The position numbers and the translations under genes are program-made. Under the pieces are notes generated by a model. The model was not told the origin of the DNA. It did not search any database and saw only the letters and a list, made by a program, of their open reading frames with translations. A stretch of DNA of 38,739 bases from a bacterium (GTDB taxonomy: Bacteria; Electryoneota; AABM5-125-24; Hatepunaeales; Hatepunaeaceae), in the NCBI GenBank assembly GCA_025774605.1, contig JALGVR010000038.1:1-38739 (forward strand), in the 5' to 3' direction. Position 1 is the first letter of the stretch. Each line of letters opens with the position of its first letter. This document shows, piece by piece, positions 24,874-33,229 of this stretch.

Positions 24874-25962
24874 ATGCCAAACTCCATGAAATCCATATTC
24901 AACATGCCCGCGGTGTGGATAGTGATATTGCTGACATCGATTGCCTTCACGGGCTGCGATCTGAAGGACGAGGACACGACCGGATTAATCAGCGGTCGGG
25001 TGACCGATGCCGGTGACGGCTCCGCCGTACGTGACGCGCTGATTGAAGTCGTCGGCGAGGGACTGTCTTCAGGAACCGATCAAAACGGCAATTACAGCAT
25101 AGAGGATATACCAGAGGGAATATTCACCGTCAGGGCTTCGGCTGACAACTACTTAGAAGACGTACGTTCACCGGTGCAGGTGTTCACGAATGAGACCACT
25201 CGTCTCAACTTCCAGCTCATCCAGGAAGGCGCGGTCGGAACGCTCAGCGGCGCCGTCACCAATGCGGTCAACGGTAATCCGGTCCAGTTCGCAGTGATAT
25301 CCGTTGTCGGCACAGGTCTCTCAACGACATCCGACGAGAGCGGCTTTTATGTTCTGCAACACGTGCCTGAAGGGATCAAGACGGTAAATGCCTCCGCCGG
25401 CTTTTTCTACACCAGCACCAATGACCATGTCCTCATCCGAGCCGGCGAGACGACCACGGTACACTTCGCACTCTCACCGGAACTTACTGAAGAGGGCGGC
25501 ATCATGCGTATCGTCCTGACCTGGGGACTGGATCCGCATGATCTCGATTCTCACCTTAAAACCCCGACGATCGACGACCAGACCTACCACGTATACTACG
25601 GATCGCGGGGAGACAGCTCCAACGCGCCGTACGTCTGGCTGGATCGAGACGACGTCGACAGCTTCGGTCCGGAGACAATCACGATTTACCAGGGACAATC
25701 CGGCACCTACAGCTATTTCGTGCATAACTATTCGCAGTTCACCGACGAAGAAGCCCCCGATTTCACAGCATCCGATGCACTCGTTCATGTATATGACCGC
25801 AACGGCTTCAGGCAATCGTTCCTGATCCCTGAGAGTGGAGAAGGATTGTTCTGGTACGTCTGCGACATCGACCTGGAGGGTAATATCATCACGGAGATCA
25901 ATCGCATCCAGACGGAGGAACCTGGAGGGGAAGAGACTGTCGCGGGTGTGATTGGGAAGTAG
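24874..25962 (+). CDS. Lipoprotein with carboxypeptidase-regulatory-like domains
   Basis: This 362-residue lipoprotein has lipobox AFTGC with Cys at 28. Two carboxypeptidase-regulatory-like beta domains follow: ISGRVTDAGDGSAVRDALIE (about 39 on) and LSGAVTNAVNGNPVQFAVIS (about 128 on). The C-terminal half contains LTWGLDPHDLDSHL, typical of the YfaP/DUF2135-like domain found in surface proteins. No catalytic motif was seen. ATG codons at 24874 and 24886 are both possible starts; neither has a strong ribosome-binding site. It probably shares the transcript of the MBL gene. Convergent with the EEP gene 75 bases downstream. Confidence 0.82.
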   Translation: MPNSMKSIFNMPAVWIVILLTSIAFTGCDLKDEDTTGLISGRVTDAGDGSAVRDALIEVVGEGLSSGTDQNGNYSIEDIPEGIFTVRASADNYLEDVRSPVQVFTNETTRLNFQLIQEGAVGTLSGAVTNAVNGNPVQFAVISVVGTGLSTTSDESGFYVLQHVPEGIKTVNASAGFFYTSTNDHVLIRAGETTTVHFALSPELTEEGGIMRIVLTWGLDPHDLDSHLKTPTIDDQTYHVYYGSRGDSSNAPYVWLDRDDVDSFGPETITIYQGQSGTYSYFVHNYSQFTDEEAPDFTASDALVHVYDRNGFRQSFLIPESGEGLFWYVCDIDLEGNIITEINRIQTEEPGGEETVAGVIGK

Positions 25963-26037
25963 CGGCAGGCTTGGATGCAGCCCGGTCCACACCGTTGAAA
26001 TCGGCAGGAAATCCGAGCGGGAGGTGTCCGGACTACA

Positions 26038-27090
26038 TTACTGATACAGGTCAACCATGTAGAACATGTGATCACTGTGACCGTAGCGGAACAGGCGCAC
26101 ATCCGACGCCGCCTTGAATCCCCGGTACAGGATATAGTCAATTCGGAGTACCGGCGCGTCCTGGTGCCAGGTCGACCCCGGAAATTTACCCGCTTCCCGA
26201 CCGGCGTCCCTGAATCCCCTCTTCAGCGTGCGGACAACCCGGTCAGTGGGGGTGCTGTTGAAATCACCCACTATGATCACCGGACCCTCGAGCCGACGCG
26301 CGGCAGCCGCAGTTAAACGCGCCTGTTTCAACCTCATCGCCCAGCTCGACACCGCGCCCCTTAAGCCCTCCTTCAGGCTGACCGGTTCCAAATGCAGACC
26401 GACCACGTTCACAAGCCTGCCCCGCATCCTGGTCTTCACAATGTATATGAACCGTTCTTCGTCACGTAGCGAAGGACACCTGATCCGTTCCGTCAATTCT
26501 ATCGGCTTCTTGCTGATTATGAGTAGACCGTCTTCCGCCCCGGGCGCGATCTCGCCGAACCAGGCGTAATAACCGTTTTTTTCGCTGTCATTTCCAAACA
26601 GATTTGAGGGCACATCCTTCTTTTTAACCTCCTCAAAGCACGCCAGGTCCACGTCGTTCCACTTCAGGGTGTTCTGAAAATATCCCGGGAAGAAAAATCT
26701 TACGTTAAACGTCAACACCTTGACCCGATCAGCGCTGTTTCCATTAAAAGTCGAGCCGATCATCGGCGTGTAACACACTGCTTCGGTGAACAATACCAGG
26801 AGGATTATCAACGCCGCCGCGAACCAGCGCCATCTTCCGCCTGCAGTATAATGCAGAACCAGCATTACATCGAACAGCAACAGGAAGACGCGGAACAACT
26901 GGTTTCCCGCGAACCATTCAAGGAAGGCGACCGGGAAGAATGGAATGTAAATGACAAACGTGAACAGACCTGTGAAGATCAGGCACAGGTTGAGCAGACG
27001 TTGAGCCGCCGCAGAAAGTGTGAATCTCCTCGTTCTTCTGCCGCCTGGACGCCTCGATTTCGATCTGTGTATCAGACTGCCGACGTTCAT
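26038..27090 (-). CDS. Membrane-anchored endonuclease/exonuclease/phosphatase-family protein
   Basis: This 350-residue protein has a basic N-terminus (RSKSRRPGGRRTRR), three membrane segments (about 33-52, 64-80 and 87-104), then an EEP domain. The domain shows LTFNVRFF (126-133), the metal-binding Glu near 153-154 in CFEEV, GDFNSTPTD (275-283), RIDYILY (316-322) and the catalytic SDH at 339-341. Related proteins are nucleases, phosphodiesterases or sphingomyelinase-like enzymes; the substrate here is unknown. The catalytic domain probably faces outward. It lies downstream of the mutase gene on the same strand but beyond a terminator. Confidence 0.88.
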   Translation of the reverse strand: MNVGSLIHRSKSRRPGGRRTRRFTLSAAAQRLLNLCLIFTGLFTFVIYIPFFPVAFLEWFAGNQLFRVFLLLFDVMLVLHYTAGGRWRWFAAALIILLVLFTEAVCYTPMIGSTFNGNSADRVKVLTFNVRFFFPGYFQNTLKWNDVDLACFEEVKKKDVPSNLFGNDSEKNGYYAWFGEIAPGAEDGLLIISKKPIELTERIRCPSLRDEERFIYIVKTRMRGRLVNVVGLHLEPVSLKEGLRGAVSSWAMRLKQARLTAAAARRLEGPVIIVGDFNSTPTDRVVRTLKRGFRDAGREAGKFPGSTWHQDAPVLRIDYILYRGFKAASDVRLFRYGHSDHMFYMVDLYQ

Positions 27091-27103
27091 GTAGAATCTT
27101 TAG

Positions 27104-27136
27104 AAAAAGCCCCCACCGGTTTTTCCAGGTGGGAGC
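27104..27136 (-). terminator. Rho-independent terminator of the acyl-CoA mutase gene
   Basis: On the minus strand GCTCCCACC and GGTGGGGGC form a 9-bp stem containing one mismatch-like pair, with a 10-base loop, followed by TTTTT. It lies about 30 bases after the mutase stop codon. Confidence 0.8.
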
Positions 27137-27166
27137 GAATCCTCGCACTTATTGAAGTGAAGCGCC

Positions 27167-28804
27167 CTAAAAAACCGCCGTCTCGCGGTATTCTCCGAAG
27201 GCTTCACGCAAGACACCGACCATCTCGCCCAGCGTCACATAAGCATGGGCGCATTCGATGAAATACGGCATCAGGTTCTCCGTCGAACGGGCTGCATCCG
27301 CCAGGCGGTCAAGCTTAAGACGCACCTCTTTCGGATCACGTTTCCTGCGCACCTCCTTCAGATTGTCAATCTGATGTTTCGCATCCTCGGGCGTAATCTT
27401 CAGGATCGGGATTTCAACCGTCTCATCATGATCGATGTAGTCGTTGACACCCACGACAATTCGTCCCTTCGACTCCAGCTCCATCTGGTGGCGATACGCT
27501 GCGCGGGCGATCTCCCGCTGCTGGAAACCCCTCTCAAGGGCCGGAATCACCCCGCCCATCTCCTCTATCCGTTCGAAATATTCTTCGGCTTCCCGCTCCA
27601 TCCGGTCGGTCATCAGCTCGATATAGTATGATCCGCCAAGAGGGTCTATCACGTTCGCCACGCCGGTCTCGAACGCAATTATCTGTTGGGTGCGCAGTGC
27701 GATCTTAGCCGCTTTCGCCGACGGCAGAGCCAACGTTTCATCCATCGAATTGGTATGAAGCGACTGCGTTCCGCCCAAAACGCCCGCCAGCGCTTCAATC
27801 GCTGTACGGACGATGTTGTTCTCCGGCTGTTGTGCGGTCAGGCTGCAGCCCGCGGTCTGGGTGTGGAAGCGCATCAACCAGCTGCGGGGATTCTTGGCGC
27901 CGTACTTGTAGCGCATCCGCTTTGCCCAGATACGACGGGCGGCGCGATACTTGGCAATCTCCTCGAAGAAATCCAGGTGGGCGTTGAAGAAGTGCGACAG
28001 CCTCGGTGAGAAGGCATCGACGTCAAGACCGCGTTCAATTGCCGCTTCCACGTAGGCAAAGCCGTCGGACAGCGTGAACGCCAGTTCCTGAACGGCGGTG
28101 GATCCCGCCTCGCGGATATGGTAGCCGGATATCGAGATCGTGTTCCATTCGGGCAGTTCATCCGTGCCGAACTCAATCGTGTCGACCTCCAGACGCATGG
28201 ACGGCTCCGGAGGAAAGATATATTCCTTCTGGGCGATGTATTCCTTGAGGATATCGTTCTGGATCGTGCCGCGCAGTTTCCGGCGCTCGGCGCCCTGTTT
28301 CTCCGCCGCGGCGATGTAGAATGCCCACATGATCGCCGCCGGGCTGTTGATGGTCATCGACGTGGAGATTTTTCCCATATCCAGACCGTCGAACAGGACC
28401 TCCATGTCGCGCAGCGAACAGACAGACACGCCGCATTTGCCGACTTCGCCCTCCGACCAGGAGTCATCGGAGTCGCGTCCCATCAGCGTCGGCAGGTCGA
28501 ACGCCACGGAAAAACCGGTCTGACCCTTCTCGGCGAGGAATTTATAGCGTTGATTGGTCGCTTCCGGCGTGGCGAAACCGCCGAACATGCGCATCGTCCA
28601 GAGCCGTCCGCGGTACATCGTGGCATGCACGCCCCTCGTATACGGAAACTGACCCGGGTAGCTCAACTGCTGTTCGGGATCCCAGTCCTTCATATCGTGC
28701 TGGGTGACCATTGGCGGAACTTCGGCGGACGACACGGTCGTAAACAGGGCATCGCGCTTCCTGCCGGCTTCGAATTCCTGCTGCCAGCGTTTGTAATCTT
28801 CCAT
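27167..28804 (-). CDS. Acyl-CoA mutase large (catalytic) subunit, methylmalonyl-CoA mutase family
   Basis: This 545-residue TIM-barrel subunit of a coenzyme B12-dependent mutase has [19 protein letters not shown] near 49-67, [20 protein letters not shown] (179-198), PSMR with Arg204, GYHIREAG with His229, and [16 protein letters not shown]. The B12-binding domain is absent from the chain, so it belongs to the heterodimeric type, and no small-subunit gene lies nearby. Where methylmalonyl-CoA mutase has a substrate-binding Tyr (RQYAGF), this protein has Phe74 (RMFGGF), while the carboxylate-binding Arg is kept. The frame opens further upstream, but the ATG at 28804 fits the family. meaB lies upstream on the same strand. 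Confidence 0.93.
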   Translation of the reverse strand: MEDYKRWQQEFEAGRKRDALFTTVSSAEVPPMVTQHDMKDWDPEQQLSYPGQFPYTRGVHATMYRGRLWTMRMFGGFATPEATNQRYKFLAEKGQTGFSVAFDLPTLMGRDSDDSWSEGEVGKCGVSVCSLRDMEVLFDGLDMGKISTSMTINSPAAIMWAFYIAAAEKQGAERRKLRGTIQNDILKEYIAQKEYIFPPEPSMRLEVDTIEFGTDELPEWNTISISGYHIREAGSTAVQELAFTLSDGFAYVEAAIERGLDVDAFSPRLSHFFNAHLDFFEEIAKYRAARRIWAKRMRYKYGAKNPRSWLMRFHTQTAGCSLTAQQPENNIVRTAIEALAGVLGGTQSLHTNSMDETLALPSAKAAKIALRTQQIIAFETGVANVIDPLGGSYYIELMTDRMEREAEEYFERIEEMGGVIPALERGFQQREIARAAYRHQMELESKGRIVVGVNDYIDHDETVEIPILKITPEDAKHQIDNLKEVRRKRDPKEVRLKLDRLADAARSTENLMPYFIECAHAYVTLGEMVGVLREAFGEYRETAVF

Positions 28805-29240
28805 TCTATTTTCCAATGTGTTGTTCACTACTAAATAAGTGTTAATTGTTTTTGTATGATGTCGCAGATCAGCGGTGGTGTCAGGCGTCCGCTGCAGCGA
28901 CTTGTAGGGCATGATCACTGCCGATCCTGAACGTTAACCGACCGGAACGCAGCCCGGATCCCTTGTGGTCCGGGTTTCTTTCTTTAGCGACTCCGGATCA
29001 TCGAAATGAGTATGCCGGAACCATACTATTACCTACTTGCATATATAACCGTTATTAAAAAGGCACAATTTTGTCATTCCCGCGAAGGCGGGAATCCAGA
29101 TAAGCATTAGATATTACGTAAGTTGCCTGGATTCCCGCCTTCGCGGGAATGACAGCATCTTTCATGCGATTTTTTACTCAAGTAGGTACTATTTCACTCT
29201 CATAATCATCCCGGTATTCCCGAACTACAAGGGATCCGGG
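28805..29240. other. 436-base region between meaB and the mutase gene
   Basis: No gene. It is mostly occupied by a nested palindromic element (28951-29242). No small B12-binding subunit is encoded here. I could not place a firm promoter for the mutase gene. Confidence 0.7.
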
Positions 29241-29242
29241 CT
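28951..29242. mobile_element. MITE-like nested palindromic element abutting meaB
   Basis: The ends AGCCCGGATCCCTTGT (28951-28966) and ACAAGGGATCCGGGCT (29227-29242) are perfect 16-bp inverted repeats, continuing imperfectly for about 8 bases. Further inside, TACCTACTTG occurs near 29030 and in inverted form near 29185, and at the centre lies a perfect 28-bp inverted pair (29072-29154). The whole 292 bases thus form a large imperfect palindrome with no coding capacity. The right end overlaps two bases of the meaB stop codon. No target-site duplication was identified. Element status is an inference. Confidence 0.5.
29072..29154. repeat. Perfect 28-bp inverted pair of the ATTCCCGC hairpin repeat
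   Basis: The left arm (29072-29099) begins TGTCATTCCCGCGAAGGCGG and the right arm (29127-29154) is its exact reverse complement over 28 bases, with 27 bases between. Each arm is itself a small palindrome (ATTCCCGCgaaGGCGGGAAT). It belongs to the same family as the tandem array at 19411-19602. Confidence 0.9.
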
Positions 29243-30158
29243 ACGTTTCATCCGCCTCTCCCGAAAAGAACTGTTCAATAAGCTGTTGTGCCGCGTTCCT
29301 GACCGGCATGTTCGAGTTGACCACCTTATCAAGGGACTCGGGACTGACAACCTGCCACAACCTGCGTCTGAGAATCATCTGTGCGGCGCGCCTGATCCGG
29401 TCAATCCGCTGTTCTTCCCGTCGTCTATCGAGGCTCTTATCCTGTTTTGATCTCTCAAAATACCGCTCAAGCCATTCGACCAGTTCCACAACACCCTCAC
29501 CCCTGTTCGCCGAGGTCATCAGAACATCAGGCTTGCGATTACCGCCCCTCATCTCAATGACAGACTCGAGATCCATAACAAAACGTTCCGCCCCCCACAT
29601 ATCCTTCTTGTTGACCACAAACAGATCGGCGATCTCCATCAAGCCCGCCTTCATCGCCTGGATGCTGTCGCCCGATCCCGGTTCAAAGACCACCACCGTT
29701 ACATCGCAGGCTCCGACGATGTCCACCTCCGCCTGACCCACGCCGACCGTTTCGATGATGATTCGATCGAAGGCGAAGACGTCGAGGAGGTCAGCGGCGT
29801 CGATCGCCGCGGCGGTTAAACCACCGGACATTCCTCTCGTCGCCAGGCTGCGAATAAATATACCCTCATCGAGCGTCAGGTCGTGCATGCGCACACGGTC
29901 GCCCAACAGCGCGCCGCCCGTGAAGGGGCTGGTTGGGTCAACGGCGATGATGCCGACACTTTTGTCCCGCTTGCGGTAGTTACGGGCGGTCTCATTGATG
30001 AGCGTGCTCTTACCGGCGCCCAAAGGACCGGTTATACCGATGCGGAACGCCCCACCGATCGGTCGCCCCTTTTCAACCGACGGCAGAGGCTCGCCGGGTG
30101 AAAGATCGTCAAGTCTGCTGAGTAATCGCGATAGTGTACGACGTCGTTGTGGATCCAT
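29241..30158 (-). CDS. meaB: Methylmalonyl-CoA mutase-associated GTPase MeaB
   Basis: This 305-residue G3E-family GTPase guards and reloads B12-dependent acyl-CoA mutases. Walker A GPLGAGKS is at 44-51, followed by VDPTSPFTGGALLGDRVRM (73-91), the switch motif ETVGVGQAEVD (136-146) and the guanine-specificity motif NKKD (183-186). The length is normal. The stop codon TAG (29241-29243) overlaps the right end of the palindromic element. The mutase catalytic subunit lies downstream on the same strand, separated by that element, so co-transcription is plausible but interrupted by strong hairpins. Confidence 0.95.
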   Translation of the reverse strand: MDPQRRRTLSRLLSRLDDLSPGEPLPSVEKGRPIGGAFRIGITGPLGAGKSTLINETARNYRKRDKSVGIIAVDPTSPFTGGALLGDRVRMHDLTLDEGIFIRSLATRGMSGGLTAAAIDAADLLDVFAFDRIIIETVGVGQAEVDIVGACDVTVVVFEPGSGDSIQAMKAGLMEIADLFVVNKKDMWGAERFVMDLESVIEMRGGNRKPDVLMTSANRGEGVVELVEWLERYFERSKQDKSLDRRREEQRIDRIRRAAQMILRRRLWQVVSPESLDKVVNSNMPVRNAAQQLIEQFFSGEADET

Positions 30159-30429
30159 TTATAGCATGTGTTTTTTACAGTTGTGTTGAATCCGATAAAA
30201 CGGATGTCCGGATCCCCGCATGCCGGTCCGTCAGAGAATTGAAATTTATTCAATGTCATCGCGTGCAGGGCGAAGCAATCTCAAGTATTATTATGATATT
30301 AGAGATTACATTGTCACTGCTTTCCTCGCAATGATAATGTTTCGGATAAGTTGCTGCGCGGGGATCATGAAACAGAAGAGGATTACGAAACAGAAACGTA
30401 TAACAAGCTGATAATACAATGCCTCATCA

Positions 30430-31107
30430 TCAACTATACGTCTTCTTGAAGTTTTCAAAATCGTTGAATATCAGCGTATTATGATCCACCAAACAGTGTC
30501 CTTCATCCTCGAAGCGTTTGATTACCCGCGATATCGTCTCACGCGACGTTCCGGCGATGTTCGCCAGGTCCCGCTGCAACGGCAATTCATCAACCTGGAC
30601 CTTGCCCTCCCTGACCTTGCCGATATCCTCAGCCAGCCTGATCAACGTTGCCGCGACGCGTCCCTTGGCGTCGAGCAACGACAGCGAGCTGATCTGGCTG
30701 TCTGATTTGCGGATGCGACCGGCGAGCTCTTTGAGTAGCGTGATGGCGATCTTGGGAACCTTCTCCAGCAGTTCCATGAAATCGTTGCGGTTCATCATCA
30801 TCAGTTCCACTCCGTCAATGGATGTCACCGATGCACTGCGAGCCAGACCGTCGATCACGGACAATTCGCCGAAGAAATCACCCTCGCCAAGAATGGCAAG
30901 TATCGCTTCACCACCGTCAGGGGCGTTGATGGAGATCTTAACCCTGCCTTTCTTGATGATAAACAGACAATTGCCAACATCGTCCTCAAAGATTATCGGG
31001 CTGTTCCTGCCGAACTTCCTTAAAATCAGCTTCTTTCTGACCAGCTCGAGCTCCTCCTCATCGAGGTCGGCCAATAACGGAAAGTATTTCAGCGGGTCCT
31101 TTTCCAC
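30430..31107 (-). CDS. Crp/Fnr-family transcriptional regulator
   Basis: This 225-residue protein has an N-terminal cyclic-nucleotide-binding-like domain (about 15-125; GEGDFFGELSVIDGLARSAS is the phosphate-cassette-like region) and a C-terminal winged helix with recognition segment LANIAGTSRETISRVIKRFE (about 181-200). No N-terminal cysteine cluster is seen, so an Fnr-type iron-sulphur sensor is unlikely. It is the last gene of a minus-strand run and starts ten bases after the 95-residue gene. Ligand and targets are unknown. Confidence 0.93.
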   Translation of the reverse strand: MEKDPLKYFPLLADLDEEELELVRKKLILRKFGRNSPIIFEDDVGNCLFIIKKGRVKISINAPDGGEAILAILGEGDFFGELSVIDGLARSASVTSIDGVELMMMNRNDFMELLEKVPKIAITLLKELAGRIRKSDSQISSLSLLDAKGRVAATLIRLAEDIGKVREGKVQVDELPLQRDLANIAGTSRETISRVIKRFEDEGHCLVDHNTLIFNDFENFKKTYS

Positions 31108-31117
31108 TCGTCATCCC

Positions 31118-31405
31118 TTATATCGAATTTACTACAGTCCGATCAGAGGCGTATTTTTCAAGCTCGCTCCGAATTACAGGTTTCAGATAGAGTTTCTCTG
31201 CTCCTGCATTCGAGATCGCCTGCGACAGAGCTGCGATCCGCTCATCAAGCGGCTGCCACCTGTTAATAATCAATATCGATCTGCCCTGCAACACACAGAC
31301 ACCGGTCTGAAACCGTCCCTGTTCATGACGAACCTCGCTGAACAGCCGTCCGGCAACATCTTCAAGTTCGCTCAGCAGCTTTTCCGACTTGAGAAAACGT
31401 GTCAC
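31118..31405 (-). CDS. Hypothetical protein, 95 residues, between manC and the Crp-type gene
   Basis: No family is recognised. The product has no signal or membrane segment. It appears to be a small alpha/beta domain: a charged N-terminal helix (SEKLLSELEDVAGRLFSEVR), a hydrophobic core VCVLQGRSILIINRW, and LDERIAALSQAISNAGAEKL. The ATG overlaps the stop codon of the mannose-1-phosphate guanylyltransferase gene by four bases and the crp-type gene starts ten bases later, so it is a true operon member. A role in sensing or nucleotide-sugar metabolism is possible but unsupported. Confidence 0.7.
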   Translation of the reverse strand: MTRFLKSEKLLSELEDVAGRLFSEVRHEQGRFQTGVCVLQGRSILIINRWQPLDERIAALSQAISNAGAEKLYLKPVIRSELEKYASDRTVVNSI

Positions 31406-32490
31406 AGATACCTCGTTCTCTTCTCTTTCTGCAGCTTCTCCACGATCTCCTTGACATCCTGCGCCCGATCAAGGGGACAAATCAGGGTCGCTGAAGGTGT
31501 ATTCACCACCAGGATGTTGTCCATGCCGAGAACCGCGGTCAGCTTACCGGGTGAGTAAATATAATTATGCTGCGCGTCGATGGCGACCGTTTCACCGATA
31601 TGCACCGAATCATCCTGCCCCTTAACCGATATCCTGAACAACTCGTCCCAGCTTCCGACATCGCTCCAGCCGAAGTCACCGGTCAACATATAGATCGGCG
31701 AATTGGTGATCTCCATTACGCCGTAGTCTATTGAGATCGGCCTGATCCGTTTATAATAGTTGCTCAAAACCCCCGGATACTCATCCTTTTCCAACGCTTC
31801 TTCTATCTTTTGTAATTGTGCATACAGCTCCGGCAGACAATCATCCAGCTCGGCGAGTATCTTCGAGGCGCGCCAGATGAATATTCCGCTGTTCCAGAAG
31901 AAATCCCCGGAATCCAGGAACAGCCTTGCGGTTTCGGTCGTCGGTTTTTCAGCGAAAGTCTTGACCCTGTAAACGCCATCCGGCAGGTCGTCACCGGGTT
32001 CCTCAAACTGGATATAGCCATAGGCTGTTTCGGGTCGGGTCGGCGGGATACCGATGGTTACCAGTGCGTCATGTTTCTCCACCACATTAATTCCGGTCCT
32101 GACGATATTCTGGAATGTAGTAATATTCTTGATCAGGTGATCCGCCGGCAGCACCACCATGATTCCCCCGGGATCGATCCGCCGGACATGAATCGCAGCT
32201 AAACCAATACAAGCCGCGGTGTTGCGCGGCACCGGTTCAAGGATGAAATTCGCTTCGTCCATTTCGGGCAACTGGGGCGCGATGATCCTCATCTGCTGTG
32301 CGTTTGAGACCACGTAAGTCCGTTCAAGCGGGATCAGCCCGTCCAGTCGGCTCACCGTATCCTGCAGCATGCTGTTGGGGCCGTTGATAGCCAGGACCTG
32401 CTTGGGTCTGCGGCGGCGGGACAGCGGCCAGAACCGCGTTCCCATCCCCCCCGCCATGATTATTGCGTAGATGTTGGGCTTCAAAGGCAT
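31402..32490 (-). CDS. manC: Mannose-1-phosphate guanylyltransferase
   Basis: This 362-residue nucleotidyltransferase makes GDP-mannose from mannose 1-phosphate and GTP for surface polysaccharides. The pyrophosphorylase signature MAGGMGTRFWPLSRRRRPKQ is at 12-31. VLPADHLI, TAYGYIQFE, TFAEKP and FFWNSGIFIWR follow in the expected order. It lacks the C-terminal isomerase domain of bifunctional ManC/AlgA, which fits the length. The start codon lies four bases after the restriction endonuclease stop on the same strand. The downstream 95-residue gene overlaps it by four bases. Confidence 0.93.
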   Translation of the reverse strand: MPLKPNIYAIIMAGGMGTRFWPLSRRRRPKQVLAINGPNSMLQDTVSRLDGLIPLERTYVVSNAQQMRIIAPQLPEMDEANFILEPVPRNTAACIGLAAIHVRRIDPGGIMVVLPADHLIKNITTFQNIVRTGINVVEKHDALVTIGIPPTRPETAYGYIQFEEPGDDLPDGVYRVKTFAEKPTTETARLFLDSGDFFWNSGIFIWRASKILAELDDCLPELYAQLQKIEEALEKDEYPGVLSNYYKRIRPISIDYGVMEITNSPIYMLTGDFGWSDVGSWDELFRISVKGQDDSVHIGETVAIDAQHNYIYSPGKLTAVLGMDNILVVNTPSATLICPLDRAQDVKEIVEKLQKEKRTRYL

Positions 32491-32494
32491 GCCT

Positions 32495-33229
32495 TCATTT
32501 CTTGTTGTCTCTACGTGAACCGCTATTTATTTCAACGATTCTCTCCCAATCAATCTCACCATTGTTTTTGCAATATTCATTCAAGAACTGCTTTAGAAAG
32601 AGATTACGTGCCATTTCCCATTTTCTTTCAAAATCAATTAAATGCACTCTAACCTGCTTATCATCAATTAATGTGATAAGTTTCTTGTAGAAATCATTAT
32701 CACCAGTAATCTCAGCCCAAAATTCCTGTCCGAACAGTTCACGATATATTCTCTTTCTCGACGGTTTAGTATTACGTTGTCCATAACAATGACCCAATAA
32801 CGCATCAAAACGCTTGTTCATTTTCTTCAGTCTGTTCCGCAATTCTACAAATTCGTCATTTTGTCGCTTTGCTTGACTTGCATTATAAATATTTGGACCG
32901 GATTTCACGGAAACAGCCAGATATCGATCATCTGTTTCAACGGCGACATCAACACCTTCACTGGGCGAGACAACCCCTCCCGACACCTCCCGGGCTAATG
33001 GTTCGAAGAATGCATCTCCAAATATTCCTTCATCGGAAGATGTTAAAAACGCTGCTAATATAGAGTCTATAAAGCCTTCTGGACTGTTGTTTGAGATAGA
33101 CCTGTAAAGATATGGATTCTTTCGTTTTAAGATTTTATTAAGATTTATTGAATCAAATTTCACCAGTCTTCTTTCGTAGAATTCAGCCAAGTATTTCTGT
33201 ATTAAGTTCTTAAGTTTTGATGATTCCAT
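32495..33229 (-). CDS. Type II restriction endonuclease, PmeII-like family
   Basis: This 244-residue protein shows features I associate with the PmeII-type family: LKRKNPYLYR (34-43), SSDEGIFGDAF, the nuclease core GVDVAVE...LAVSVKSGPN with Asp94 and Lys109, then GHCYGQ and GQEFWAEITGDNDFYKKLI. The acidic residue of the classical D/ExK pair is replaced by Ser107, as I recall in relatives. It would cut unmethylated foreign DNA; the recognition site is unknown. It overlaps the methyltransferase gene by 28 bases and ends four bases before manC. The pair is clearly more AT-rich than its neighbours, suggesting horizontal transfer. Confidence 0.85.
   Translation of the reverse strand: MESSKLKNLIQKYLAEFYERRLVKFDSINLNKILKRKNPYLYRSISNNSPEGFIDSILAAFLTSSDEGIFGDAFFEPLAREVSGGVVSPSEGVDVAVETDDRYLAVSVKSGPNIYNASQAKRQNDEFVELRNRLKKMNKRFDALLGHCYGQRNTKPSRKRIYRELFGQEFWAEITGDNDFYKKLITLIDDKQVRVHLIDFERKWEMARNLFLKQFLNEYCKNNGEIDWERIVEINSGSRRDNKK

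Noticed and set aside
28950-28981. Terminator on the plus strand (CCCGGA...TCCGGG then TTTCTTTC)
   Set aside because: No plus-strand gene precedes it; the stem is better explained as one end of the nested palindromic element.
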